Assembly: GCA_036503065.1 (NCBI GenBank)
Contig: DASXXM010000566.1
Span: forward strand, 1 to 22,063
Length of the DNA: 22,063 nucleotides
Direction: 5' to 3'
Source of the DNA: DATEPR01 sp036503065
GTDB lineage: Bacteria; Actinomycetota; Actinomycetes; Mycobacteriales; Pseudonocardiaceae
A program made the position numbers and the translations under genes. This document shows, one piece after another, positions 7,119 through 13,968 of the stretch. The notes beneath the pieces are model-generated. The model was not told where the DNA came from and ran no database searches. It worked only from the letters and a program-made list of their open reading frames with translations. Each line of letters begins with the position of its first letter. The stretch's first letter is position 1.

Positions 7119-7723
7119 TGAGCCTGCGGCTCGCGGTGGGAACGGCGGTGACGATGATGGCACTCGCGGGATGCACGACCACCCAGGCCGGCCAGGCGCA
7201 GCCGGCCGGGCGGGCGACCAACACCTACCAGGTGCCCACCAACGGCGCCGGCGCCATCTCGCTGCCGCCCCGCCCCGGCGACGTCCCGCTGACCGGCGTC
7301 GATCCGTGCACCCTGCTCACCCCGGCCCAGCAGACCACGCTGGGGGTCACCGCGGGCGTACCCGGCCCGCCGGTGCAACTCCTGGACAACAGTCCGACGT
7401 GCAACTACCGGTTCGCCGACCACACGCCCGGCGCCGAGTACACCGTCGCCGTCGACACCGTGGCCGGCATCCAGCGCTACCTCGACCCGAACCTGGCCGA
7501 CATCATCAAAGCGGTGTCCGTCAACGGTTTCCCCGCCCTGGACATCACCCTGAAGCCGCCCGACCTGCTCCAGGGCTGCACCACGGCGGTCAGCGTGGCC
7601 AACGGACAGATGTTCACGGTCAACCTCGGCCAGCCGGCCGGTGGCACCACCACAACGCAGTCGTGCGCCAGGACCGAACAGGTCGCCGCCGCGGTGCTGG
7701 CCGCCGCGCAGACCCGGAAGTAA
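7118..7723 (+). CDS. DUF3558-type lipoprotein
   Basis: A 201-aa lipoprotein with a short signal peptide ending at lipobox ALAGC (Cys19), a Thr/Gln/Ala-rich linker and a globular domain starting with VDPCTLLTPAQ (61-71). This VDPC segment, with two or more later Cys (in PTCNYRF and LQGCTTAV), is typical of DUF3558, an actinobacterial lipoprotein family of unknown role often found near ESX substrate genes. Its ATG shares a base with the stop of the PE-like gene, so the two are translationally coupled. It should sit on the outer face of the membrane, where it could help substrates cross or fold; that role is inference from position only. Confidence 0.85.
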   Translation: MSLRLAVGTAVTMMALAGCTTTQAGQAQPAGRATNTYQVPTNGAGAISLPPRPGDVPLTGVDPCTLLTPAQQTTLGVTAGVPGPPVQLLDNSPTCNYRFADHTPGAEYTVAVDTVAGIQRYLDPNLADIIKAVSVNGFPALDITLKPPDLLQGCTTAVSVANGQMFTVNLGQPAGGTTTTQSCARTEQVAAAVLAAAQTRK

Positions 7724-7732
7724 GGACAGCTC

Positions 7733-9226
7733 ATGGCCGACGGACTACTCAGCCAGGTGAACACCGCGATGCACGCGGCGGTCGCCAACGCGGCACACGA
7801 CCTGTTCCACAATCCAAGCGGTGTCAACGACATCCGCTGGGAGGGCATGAGCAACCCCGAACTGGCGACCGCGATCAAACTGCTCAGTGACGGCCCCGGC
7901 GCGGCCGGCGTGACCCAGGCGGCCGACGCGCTGACCACGATCGCGAACAACCTCCAGCAGATCGACCAGACGCTGACCACCCAGTTGCAGGCCGTCGGCG
8001 TGAACTGGCAGAGCCAGGCGGCCGAACTGGCGCAGGAGATGACCACCGCAGCCGCGGCCTACTCCGGCGCGGCGGGCGCGGCAGGCGGCGCGAACGCGAC
8101 CGGCGTGACCAACCAGGGCGACGCGTTCTCCGCCGCGAAGAACGCGGTGCCCAACGTGAGCGACCTGCAGAGCCCGCCCGGGGGCAGCTTCCTGACCAAC
8201 GCCACCCAGACGCTCACCAGCCACCAGAACGACCAGGCACGGCAGGTCGCGCAGGCCAACCAGGCCCGCCAGCAGGCCATCGACGCGATGCACAACTACA
8301 CGAACAACAGTCAGTCCGGCCTGGCAGGCCACACGCCGGCACCGCCGCCGCCCGGCTACTCCGTGGCCCCGAAACCGGTCAACCCGGGCATCGGCCAGGT
8401 CACCACGCCGGCCGGTTACGTCCCGCCACCGCCGGTCACCGTGCCCAGCGGCAGCAACTTCCCTGGTGGACCCGCCGGCGGCGGTTCGGGTGGGGTGCCA
8501 GGTGCGCCCGGTGTGCCCGGTCTGCCCGGCGGCTTCGGTTCCGGATCGGGGTCGCCTGTGTCCGGCGCGGCGCCCGGCGTCTCCGGCGCGGTGCCGGGGG
8601 CGCCCGGCTTCGGCGTTCCCGGTGGGTTGCCCGGTGGCGCCGGACTCCCCGGTGGGGGTATGCCGGTCGGCGGCCTGCCCGGGGTCGGTGTGCCCGGTGT
8701 CGGTGTGCTCGGCGGTCCTGGTTCGGTGGCCGGCGGCCCGTTGGCGCCCGGTCCGGTCAGTGGCATCGGCCCGACAGGAGGCTCGGCCGGGTCGGCGGCG
8801 GGGGTTGCCTCGGCGGCCCAGGCCAGTGCGACCGGGGCCATCGTCGAGGACGCCGCCGTTGGCGCGGCGATCGTCGGCGGCACGGCGGGTGCCGGCATCG
8901 CGGGCGCGTCCGCCCGGCCCGACCAGCTCGTACGCAGCCGGTTGGCCGGCGAGGACATCGACGAGGACGCCACCGGCGCCCGCCAGCAGGCCGCCCGCGC
9001 ACTGGCCGAACTGGAGGGCGAGGAGGCCGAGGCGGCCGGCGTGAGCGAACGCATCGGCGCCACCGCGGAACCGCCGCCGTCGGTGCTGGAACCCGCGGTC
9101 GGCGCCCGACGCCGGGACGACGACGAGCACGACAACCGCTACGGCGTGGACACCGGCCTGTTCGACGACGGCCGGATGGTGGTGCCATCGGTCCTCGACG
9201 GCGGCGACCAGACCGAGTCGAAGTAG
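7733..9226 (+). CDS. PPE-domain-like ESX substrate with collagen-like Gly/Pro region
   Basis: The 497-aa product has three parts. Residues 1-120 are helical and carry IRWEGMSNPEL (34-44), a motif common in actinomycete PPE-like proteins, and a WQS turn (92-94) in place of WxG. Residues about 190-345 are rich in Pro and Gly, with collagen-like GxPG repeats at 251-335. The C-terminal 100 residues are acidic and end in a charged block (RRRDDDEHDNRYG) followed by FDDGRMVVPSVL, which looks like a conserved domain rather than linker. There is no signal peptide. AAGGA lies 6-7 nt before the ATG. The EspG gene follows 9 nt later, and EspG proteins of mycobacteria chaperone PPE proteins, which supports the assignment. 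Confidence 0.8.
   Translation: MADGLLSQVNTAMHAAVANAAHDLFHNPSGVNDIRWEGMSNPELATAIKLLSDGPGAAGVTQAADALTTIANNLQQIDQTLTTQLQAVGVNWQSQAAELAQEMTTAAAAYSGAAGAAGGANATGVTNQGDAFSAAKNAVPNVSDLQSPPGGSFLTNATQTLTSHQNDQARQVAQANQARQQAIDAMHNYTNNSQSGLAGHTPAPPPPGYSVAPKPVNPGIGQVTTPAGYVPPPPVTVPSGSNFPGGPAGGGSGGVPGAPGVPGLPGGFGSGSGSPVSGAAPGVSGAVPGAPGFGVPGGLPGGAGLPGGGMPVGGLPGVGVPGVGVLGGPGSVAGGPLAPGPVSGIGPTGGSAGSAAGVASAAQASATGAIVEDAAVGAAIVGGTAGAGIAGASARPDQLVRSRLAGEDIDEDATGARQQAARALAELEGEEAEAAGVSERIGATAEPPPSVLEPAVGARRRDDDEHDNRYGVDTGLFDDGRMVVPSVLDGGDQTESK
8483..8738 (+). repeat. Collagen-like Gly/Pro repeat tract within the PPE-like gene
   Basis: Residues 251-335 of the PPE-like protein consist largely of imperfect GVPG, GAPG, GLPG and GGLP units. 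At DNA level the units are degenerate rather than identical, so the tract seems maintained at protein level. It probably forms an extended, flexible spacer between the secreted helical domain and the acidic C-terminal domain. Confidence 0.75.
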
Positions 9227-9235
9227 CGGCGCACA

Positions 9236-10006
9236 GTGGGCCTGCCCAGCACGGTGGTGCTGTCCACACTGGAGTTCGACGTCCTGTGGGAGGCCCAACG
9301 GTTTCCGCGCCGCCACGTCGTACTGGACGTGCCGAGCCCCGGCGTCACCACCGGCGAACGGGCCGACCTGGTCCGTCGCACCCTGGCCGGCCTGACCGAC
9401 CGCGGCCTCGCCGACCGCGGCCGGGCCGAGCCGGAACTGGCCGACCGCCTCGCGCTACTGGCGTATCCGGAGCGGTCCGTGGACGGCTGGGTGTGGACCG
9501 ACCGGGAGATCCGCGGGCTCGCCGCCCAGTCCGGCCGGCAGGCGATGCTCGGCGTGGTCGACCGGGACGAGGTCTGGCTGATCCCGGCCAGGGACACGTC
9601 GTTCGTGGAGGCCGCGGTGTCCATGGCGGGCGAGTGCCCCGCAGGCTGGGGCCGTTCCACCAGCCTGCCCCAGGACACGCTGCGCGCCGCCGACGAGGCC
9701 GCCTGCGGCGATCCGAAGGCGCTGATCTCCCAGTTGGAGGACAGAAAGGTGCCGCTGGGCCAGGCCCAGGTGCTGGCCGCGATGTTCACCGGCATGGTGG
9801 GCCGCGGCCAGTTCGGCGCGGAACGCACCGGTGCCGGCCGAGCCGTCCAGCGGGCCGACCGGGTGGTCGCGTTCCACGACACCGAGCGCGGCCGGTACCT
9901 CTACGTGACCCGACCCAGCGCCGACGGCCAACTGTGGGCCACCGTGACGCCTGCCGACAACCGCGGAATCGCCAATTCCGTGTGGGAGCTCTTAGATGAG
10001 CTGTAA
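9236..10006 (+). CDS. ESX secretion-associated protein, EspG family
   Basis: A 256-aa cytoplasmic protein opening with VVLSTLEFDVLWEAQRFPRRH and DVPSPGVT, the characteristic N terminus of actinomycete EspG-family proteins. EspG proteins bind the tip of the PPE partner in PE-PPE pairs and keep it soluble until it is handed to the ESX channel. GTG 9236 begins 9 nt after the PPE-like stop; family members start within a few residues of LSTLEFDVLWE. The later RPSADGQLWATVTPAD segment and C-terminal WELL also fit the family. Its place directly behind the PE-like and PPE-like genes suggests it serves those two. No ESX membrane component is encoded nearby, so the apparatus must be elsewhere. Confidence 0.85.
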   Translation: MGLPSTVVLSTLEFDVLWEAQRFPRRHVVLDVPSPGVTTGERADLVRRTLAGLTDRGLADRGRAEPELADRLALLAYPERSVDGWVWTDREIRGLAAQSGRQAMLGVVDRDEVWLIPARDTSFVEAAVSMAGECPAGWGRSTSLPQDTLRAADEAACGDPKALISQLEDRKVPLGQAQVLAAMFTGMVGRGQFGAERTGAGRAVQRADRVVAFHDTERGRYLYVTRPSADGQLWATVTPADNRGIANSVWELLDEL

Positions 10007-10065
10007 ACCGTAGGAACCGGTCGGGGACCGGGGGCGTCACAGGAGAGCGAAAGGGGGCCGACGCC

Positions 10066-10374
10066 GTGGGCACGTCGAGTTACAACGCGGCCGACATCAG
10101 CCAGGCACGGCAGACGATCGGCGCCGAGGCCGGCAAGTTCGGCAGCGTGGGGGACGGCATCCCGCAGAACGTGGCCGCCGGCATGTTCGGCACCCTGGCC
10201 AACTCGGCCGCGGTGGCCCAGGCCGTGAGCGCGCTCTGTTCGTCGCTGCGCACCGAGTACGCGAAGGCCGAGACCCTCGTCGGCGCGATCGAACGGGCGC
10301 TGGACTCGAACCTCACCAACAGCACCGCGACCGAACAGAACACCAAGCAGTCGTTCCAGACACAGAAGGCCTGA
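10066..10374 (+). CDS. Small EspC/WXG100-like ESX substrate
   Basis: The 102-aa product is an all-helical protein without signal peptide, similar in size and composition to EspC-type (DUF2580) excreted proteins. It carries YAKAE (Tyr65 to Glu69), a YxxxD/E export motif, after the second predicted helix. A classical WxG turn is missing; the turn region reads GIPQNVAAGMFG. GTG 10066 is supported by AGGGGG about 8 nt upstream. The next gene, encoding the WXG100-transglycosylase, begins one base after its stop (TGAGATG). The pair therefore looks like co-translated partners, and heterodimer formation is a reasonable inference. Confidence 0.7.
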   Translation: MGTSSYNAADISQARQTIGAEAGKFGSVGDGIPQNVAAGMFGTLANSAAVAQAVSALCSSLRTEYAKAETLVGAIERALDSNLTNSTATEQNTKQSFQTQKA

Positions 10375-10375
10375 G

Positions 10376-12487
10376 ATGACCGCAATGGACGAAGTCGCCG
10401 CACTGCCCGGCGGCGCGGGGGCGAGCATCGCGAACAGCGCGAAACCGGTCTATACGGCCGATCCGGGTTCGATCACGGGTCTCGCCAACGACCTGACCAC
10501 GGCCGCAGGCGCTGCGCAGGGCTGCAACACTGCGGTCAGCACCGCGGTCAACGAGCTCGCGTCGTGGACCGGGGACACCGCGAACGCGTTCAAGTCCTAC
10601 ATGAGCCAGTTCGCGAGCGCCGGCAATTCGGGCCAGACGGCTTTGACCGCCGGCGCCGCCGCCATCGGCGAAGCCGCCAAAGCGCTGACCGATGGCAAGA
10701 ACTCGCTGGAGAAGCTCTTCGAGCAGATCCTGACCGAGTACCGCGGCAACCTGAAGACCTACGGCACCACCCCACCACACCCGACCGCCGCCGAAGCCGA
10801 GCAAGCCGCCAGCACCGCCGTGTCGGACAACAGCGGTGCCATTGCCAGCCAGCTCACCAGCATCAATGCCGCGCTGGGGACGGCGGCCGCGGACATCGGC
10901 AAGGCTGCCAGCGGTTTCAGCCCGAAATTCTCTTCGTTGACAACGCCGAGCGGATCGGCACCGCCGACCACCACACCGTCATCGGCCGCCCCGCCACGCT
11001 CTTCCAGCGGTCCCTCCGGTGGCAGCGGTGGAGGCGGCGGCAGCCATGGTGGCGGCGGCGGTAGTGGTGGCGGAGGCGGCGGCGGCGGCTTTGGTGGTGG
11101 GGGCGGTGGCCTCGGTCCGAGTGGCGGTCCGCCGTCCAGTCCGCCGCCGGGCAACGTCCAACAGTGGATCCAGGAAGCGATCCAGATCCTGGAACAGAAC
11201 GGTGTCCCCGCCAGCGAACTGAATGCCAATGACATCTGGACGATCATCCAACACGAATCCGGCGGAAATCCAAATGCCATAAACAATTGGGACTGCGTGC
11301 CACTGGGCACCATGGTCCTCACCCGGCGGAATTGGCTGAAACACGACGAGGTCCAGGTTGGGGACGAGACCATCGGCTACAACCCCCGGACCGGTCGCAG
11401 CGAGTGGACCCGGATCACGCGGATCGTCCACTACGACGACGCTCCGCTGACCCGGATCGGCAACTCCCGTTGGCACGCCACGACAACCGACAACCACCGG
11501 TGGCTCAGCAAGCCGCGAATCTCCCTGCCCAAGGCCGCGGACGCGGCGTTCGTGACAACCGGGCAGATCGACACTCGTGACCGGTTGCTGGTCGCCGCCC
11601 CCGCCGACACCGACACACGCCTGGACGTGACGGTGCGGGAAGCGGCCATTCTCGGCTGGATCGCCGGCGATGGTCATGTCGAGAAGATCAAGTACCGCCC
11701 GACGATGTCGATCACCCAGTCCAAACCGGACATGGTGACAAAACTGCGCGAACTGCTTGCTGGAGTACCCCATTCGCTCTACGTTGACGAGCGCCCGACC
11801 CGCATGGGGAGGATCGCGGTCGGCCCTCGTCATGTCTGGCGGATCAAGCACGAGTACGCGCAGGACCTGCTGCGTCGCGCTGGGCACCCCAAGCACGACG
11901 CCGTCACGCAGGTACTCGCGATGTCCGCCGACCAACGCGCGGCATGGCTCGAAGCGATGATCGACGCGGAGGGCCACCGGGCGATGCGGCCGGGCTATAC
12001 AAAGCCGCGTGTCAGCATCTCGCAGACCTACGGCACGGTTCTCGACGCGATCACGCTGGCGGTCTACCTGGCCGGACACCGCCCGGCTGTCCTCGACTTC
12101 CCAGTGGCCAACCCGAACTGGAGTCCGTCCGCGGATGTGTTCCTCAACCGGCCGATCATCTCCGGTACGTTCCTGACCAGGGAGAACGCCGGTCACGACG
12201 ACGTGTGGTGCGTGACGACCGACCTCGGCACCTGGACGGCACGGGAGGACAACCAGGTCTTCCTGACTGGCAATTCCAACGCACAAGCAGGACATCCGTC
12301 CAAGGGCTTGATGCAAACCATTGATTCGACGTTCAGCGCGCATTCGTTGCCGGGGCACGGCAATGTCTACAATCCGGTGGACAACATCATCGCCGGGGTG
12401 CGTTACGCGTTGGGGCGCTACGGGTCGATCGGGAACGTGCCGGGCATCCGTGCGGTGCACTCCGGCGGCGCCTACGTCGGGTACTGA
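10376..12487 (+). CDS. WXG100-lytic transglycosylase fusion interrupted by an intein
   Basis: The 703-aa precursor has four parts. Residues 1-190 form a WXG100-type helical domain with WTG at 64-66. Residues 193-260 are a Ser/Pro/Gly linker with long glycine runs. Residues 261-306 and 634-703 are the two halves of a soluble lytic transglycosylase (SLT) domain, with HESGGNPNA carrying catalytic Glu294 before the break and SKGLMQTI, YNPVDNI and AGVRYALGRYG after it. Residues 307-633 are an in-frame intein. Splicing would join NAINNWD to SNAQAGHP, a normal SLT sequence, giving a 376-aa enzyme that cuts peptidoglycan glycan strands. There is no Sec signal, so export through an ESX system is likely. 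The ATG is one base after the upstream stop. Confidence 0.88.
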   Translation: MTAMDEVAALPGGAGASIANSAKPVYTADPGSITGLANDLTTAAGAAQGCNTAVSTAVNELASWTGDTANAFKSYMSQFASAGNSGQTALTAGAAAIGEAAKALTDGKNSLEKLFEQILTEYRGNLKTYGTTPPHPTAAEAEQAASTAVSDNSGAIASQLTSINAALGTAAADIGKAASGFSPKFSSLTTPSGSAPPTTTPSSAAPPRSSSGPSGGSGGGGGSHGGGGGSGGGGGGGGFGGGGGGLGPSGGPPSSPPPGNVQQWIQEAIQILEQNGVPASELNANDIWTIIQHESGGNPNAINNWDCVPLGTMVLTRRNWLKHDEVQVGDETIGYNPRTGRSEWTRITRIVHYDDAPLTRIGNSRWHATTTDNHRWLSKPRISLPKAADAAFVTTGQIDTRDRLLVAAPADTDTRLDVTVREAAILGWIAGDGHVEKIKYRPTMSITQSKPDMVTKLRELLAGVPHSLYVDERPTRMGRIAVGPRHVWRIKHEYAQDLLRRAGHPKHDAVTQVLAMSADQRAAWLEAMIDAEGHRAMRPGYTKPRVSISQTYGTVLDAITLAVYLAGHRPAVLDFPVANPNWSPSADVFLNRPIISGTFLTRENAGHDDVWCVTTDLGTWTAREDNQVFLTGNSNAQAGHPSKGLMQTIDSTFSAHSLPGHGNVYNPVDNIIAGVRYALGRYGSIGNVPGIRAVHSGGAYVGY
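11012..11130 (+). repeat. Poly-glycine linker tract
   Basis: Within the transglycosylase gene about 40 codons encode nearly uninterrupted glycine with a few Ser, His and Phe, using mixed GGT, GGC, GGA and GGG codons. The DNA is an imperfect GGN repeat, prone to slippage in steps of three that would change linker length without frameshift. Confidence 0.8.
11294..12274 (+). mobile_element. Intein with LAGLIDADG homing endonuclease
   Basis: A 327-residue insertion begins with Cys307 (CVPLGTMVLT, block A) and ends with Asn633 (QVFLTGN, block G), followed by Ser634 as the +1 nucleophile. Block B is WHATTTDNHRW, with Thr371 and His374. Block F is VWCVTTDLGTW (610-620). Two dodecapeptide endonuclease motifs are intact: LGWIAGDGH (426-434, Asp432) and WLEAMIDAEGH (524-534, Glu532), so the element may still be mobile. 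The penultimate residue is Gly632 instead of the usual His, a variant known in active inteins. Boundaries are exact because removing 11294-12274 restores the SLT motif in frame. Confidence 0.93.
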
Positions 12488-12503
12488 GTGCGCACGCCGG
12501 CCG

Positions 12504-12509
12504 TAGGCT
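12504..12509 (+). promoter_or_regulatory. Candidate leaderless -10 box of the aminotransferase gene
   Basis: TAGGCT ends 6 nt before the ATG at 12516, with no Shine-Dalgarno sequence. The spacing resembles that of the TAAGCT boxes before purD, purB and purC. Confidence 0.5.
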
Positions 12510-12515
12510 GGCCGA

Positions 12516-13700
12516 ATGTTGGAGCGCGTCGCCGGGCCGGGCCCGGCCAGCCGGTCGGCCATCCCGCCGTTCCACGTGATGGATGTCCTGACCGCGGCCG
12601 TCGAACGGCAGCGCACGCACGGCGACCTGATCTCTCTTGGCGCCGGACAGCCGTCGGCGCCGGCCCCGGCGCCGGTCCGCGCGGCGGCCGCGGCGGCACT
12701 GGACACCAGCGTGCTCGGCTACACCGAACAGCTCGGCATCCCACCGTTGCGCGCCGCGATCGCGGGCCACTACCGGCGGCGCTACGACCTCGACGTGTCC
12801 GCCGACGACGTGGTGGTCACGACCGGCTCGTCCGGCGGGTTCCTGCTGGCGTTCCTGGCCGCCTTCGATGCGGGTGACCGGGTGGCGATCGGCAGGCCCG
12901 GCTACCCGGCGTACCGCAACATCCTCGGCGCGTTGGGCTGTGAGGTCGTCGACCTGCCGTGTGGCCCCGACACCCGGTTCCAGCCGACCGTCGAGATGCT
13001 CGACGACCTGCCGGAGCCGGTGCGCGGCGTGGTGGTGGCGAGTCCGGCGAATCCGACCGGGACCGTGCTCGCGCCTGCCGAGTTGGCGCGGTTGGCACAG
13101 TGGTGCGCCGCGCACGACGCGTGGCTGATCAGTGACGAGATCTACCACGGCATCACGTTCGGCCGGCCGGTCGACTGCGCCTGGCGGACGTCCCGCGACG
13201 CCATCGTGATCAACTCCTTCTCCAAGTACTGGTGCATGACCGGCTGGCGGCTTGGCTGGATGCTGCTGCCGGGGCGCCTTCGCACCGCGGTCGGCGCGTT
13301 GGCCGGGAACTTCACCATCTGCCCGCCTGCCGTTGCGCAGTTGGCCGGCGTGGCCGCGTTCGAGCCCGAGTCCTATGCCGATGCGGACGCCCAGGTCGAG
13401 CGCTACCGCGTCAACCGTGACGTGCTGCTGCACGGCCTGCCGAAGCTGGGCATCGACCGCATCGCGCCTGCCGATGGCGGGTTCTACGTCTACGCCGACG
13501 TATCCCATCTCACCGGCGACTCGATGGCGTTCGGTCGCCGCCTGCTGGCCGAGACCGGTGTCGCCGTGGCGCCCGGGATCGATTTCGACGTCGTGCACGG
13601 CAACCGGTTCATCCGGCTGTGCTACGCGGGCGCCACCGACGACCTGCACGCCGCGCTGGCCAGGCTCGGCGACTGGCTACCGGCACGGAGCGGGGCGTAG
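12516..13700 (+). CDS. PLP-dependent aminotransferase, class I/II
   Basis: The 394-aa product is a fold-type I aminotransferase. It has the early ISLGAGQPSAPAP segment, LGYTEQLGIPPLRAAIAGHY, TTGSSGGFLLAFLA for phosphate binding, SPANPTGTVL with the conserved Asn, ISDEIYHGI with the Asp that contacts the pyridine nitrogen, and NSFSKYWCMTGWRLGW, where Lys237 should form the Schiff base. FIRLCYAG near the C terminus contains the substrate-carboxylate Arg. The substrate cannot be read from sequence; alanine or branched-chain and aromatic acids are usual for this group. It starts 28 nt after the transglycosylase gene but seems to have its own promoter. Confidence 0.92.
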   Translation: MLERVAGPGPASRSAIPPFHVMDVLTAAVERQRTHGDLISLGAGQPSAPAPAPVRAAAAAALDTSVLGYTEQLGIPPLRAAIAGHYRRRYDLDVSADDVVVTTGSSGGFLLAFLAAFDAGDRVAIGRPGYPAYRNILGALGCEVVDLPCGPDTRFQPTVEMLDDLPEPVRGVVVASPANPTGTVLAPAELARLAQWCAAHDAWLISDEIYHGITFGRPVDCAWRTSRDAIVINSFSKYWCMTGWRLGWMLLPGRLRTAVGALAGNFTICPPAVAQLAGVAAFEPESYADADAQVERYRVNRDVLLHGLPKLGIDRIAPADGGFYVYADVSHLTGDSMAFGRRLLAETGVAVAPGIDFDVVHGNRFIRLCYAGATDDLHAALARLGDWLPARSGA

Positions 13701-13797
13701 CGTCGGACGGGAACCAACCACGGTGCCCGATCGTTTGGTCAGTGAGATTCTCTCGGAGTCCGAACGGGCTTCGGGCTGATGTTGGGGAGGCAAGTCG

Positions 13798-13968
13798 ATG
13801 TTGCTCCGTGTGATCGGCGCCCTGCTGGTGATCTGGCTGGCGTTCATGGTCCTCGGCTTCGTGATCAAGGGCCTGGTGATCCTGGCCGTGGTCGGTGCGA
13901 TCGCGTTCATCGGCACCGCGGGCTACGCCGCGATCAAGAACCGTTCGTCCCAGAAGCGCCTTCGCTAG
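13798..13968 (+). CDS. 56-aa integral membrane protein
   Basis: This short gene encodes a 56-residue protein beginning MLLRVIGALLVIWLAFMVLG, with hydrophobic residues from about 5 to 44 broken by Lys24, so one long or two short membrane helices, and a basic tail (KNRSSQKRLR). A very strong Shine-Dalgarno sequence, GGGGAGG (13784-13790), lies 7 nt before the ATG. Small membrane proteins of this kind are common in actinobacteria and generally have no known function. The gene converges on the threonine aldolase gene; the two stop codons share the palindrome CTAG. Confidence 0.82.
   Translation: MLLRVIGALLVIWLAFMVLGFVIKGLVILAVVGAIAFIGTAGYAAIKNRSSQKRLR

Noticed and set aside
7745..9316. 523-codon open frame on the minus strand opposite the PPE-like gene
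   Set aside because: It mirrors the Gly/Pro-rich tract, has Arg/Gly/Ala-rich composition without domains, and arises from G+C-rich codon bias; the plus-strand gene has family motifs and a good ribosome site.
10017..10031. Short inverted repeat CCGGT-N5-ACCGG between EspG and the EspC-like gene
   Set aside because: A 5-bp stem without T run is expected often by chance in such DNA; too weak to call a terminator.
11012..11130. GGN repeats considered as a CRISPR or minisatellite array
   Set aside because: No fixed repeat unit or spacers; the pattern is explained by in-frame glycine codons.
11294..12274. Insertion in the transglycosylase considered as an IS element or group I/II intron
   Set aside because: It is open in frame throughout, lacks terminal repeats or transposase motifs, and has Cys1, Asn-end, blocks A/B/F/G and LAGLIDADG motifs of an intein.
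12387..13649. 420-codon minus-strand open frame opposite the aminotransferase
   Set aside because: Low-complexity His/Arg/Gly-rich translation; the plus strand encodes a clear PLP enzyme.
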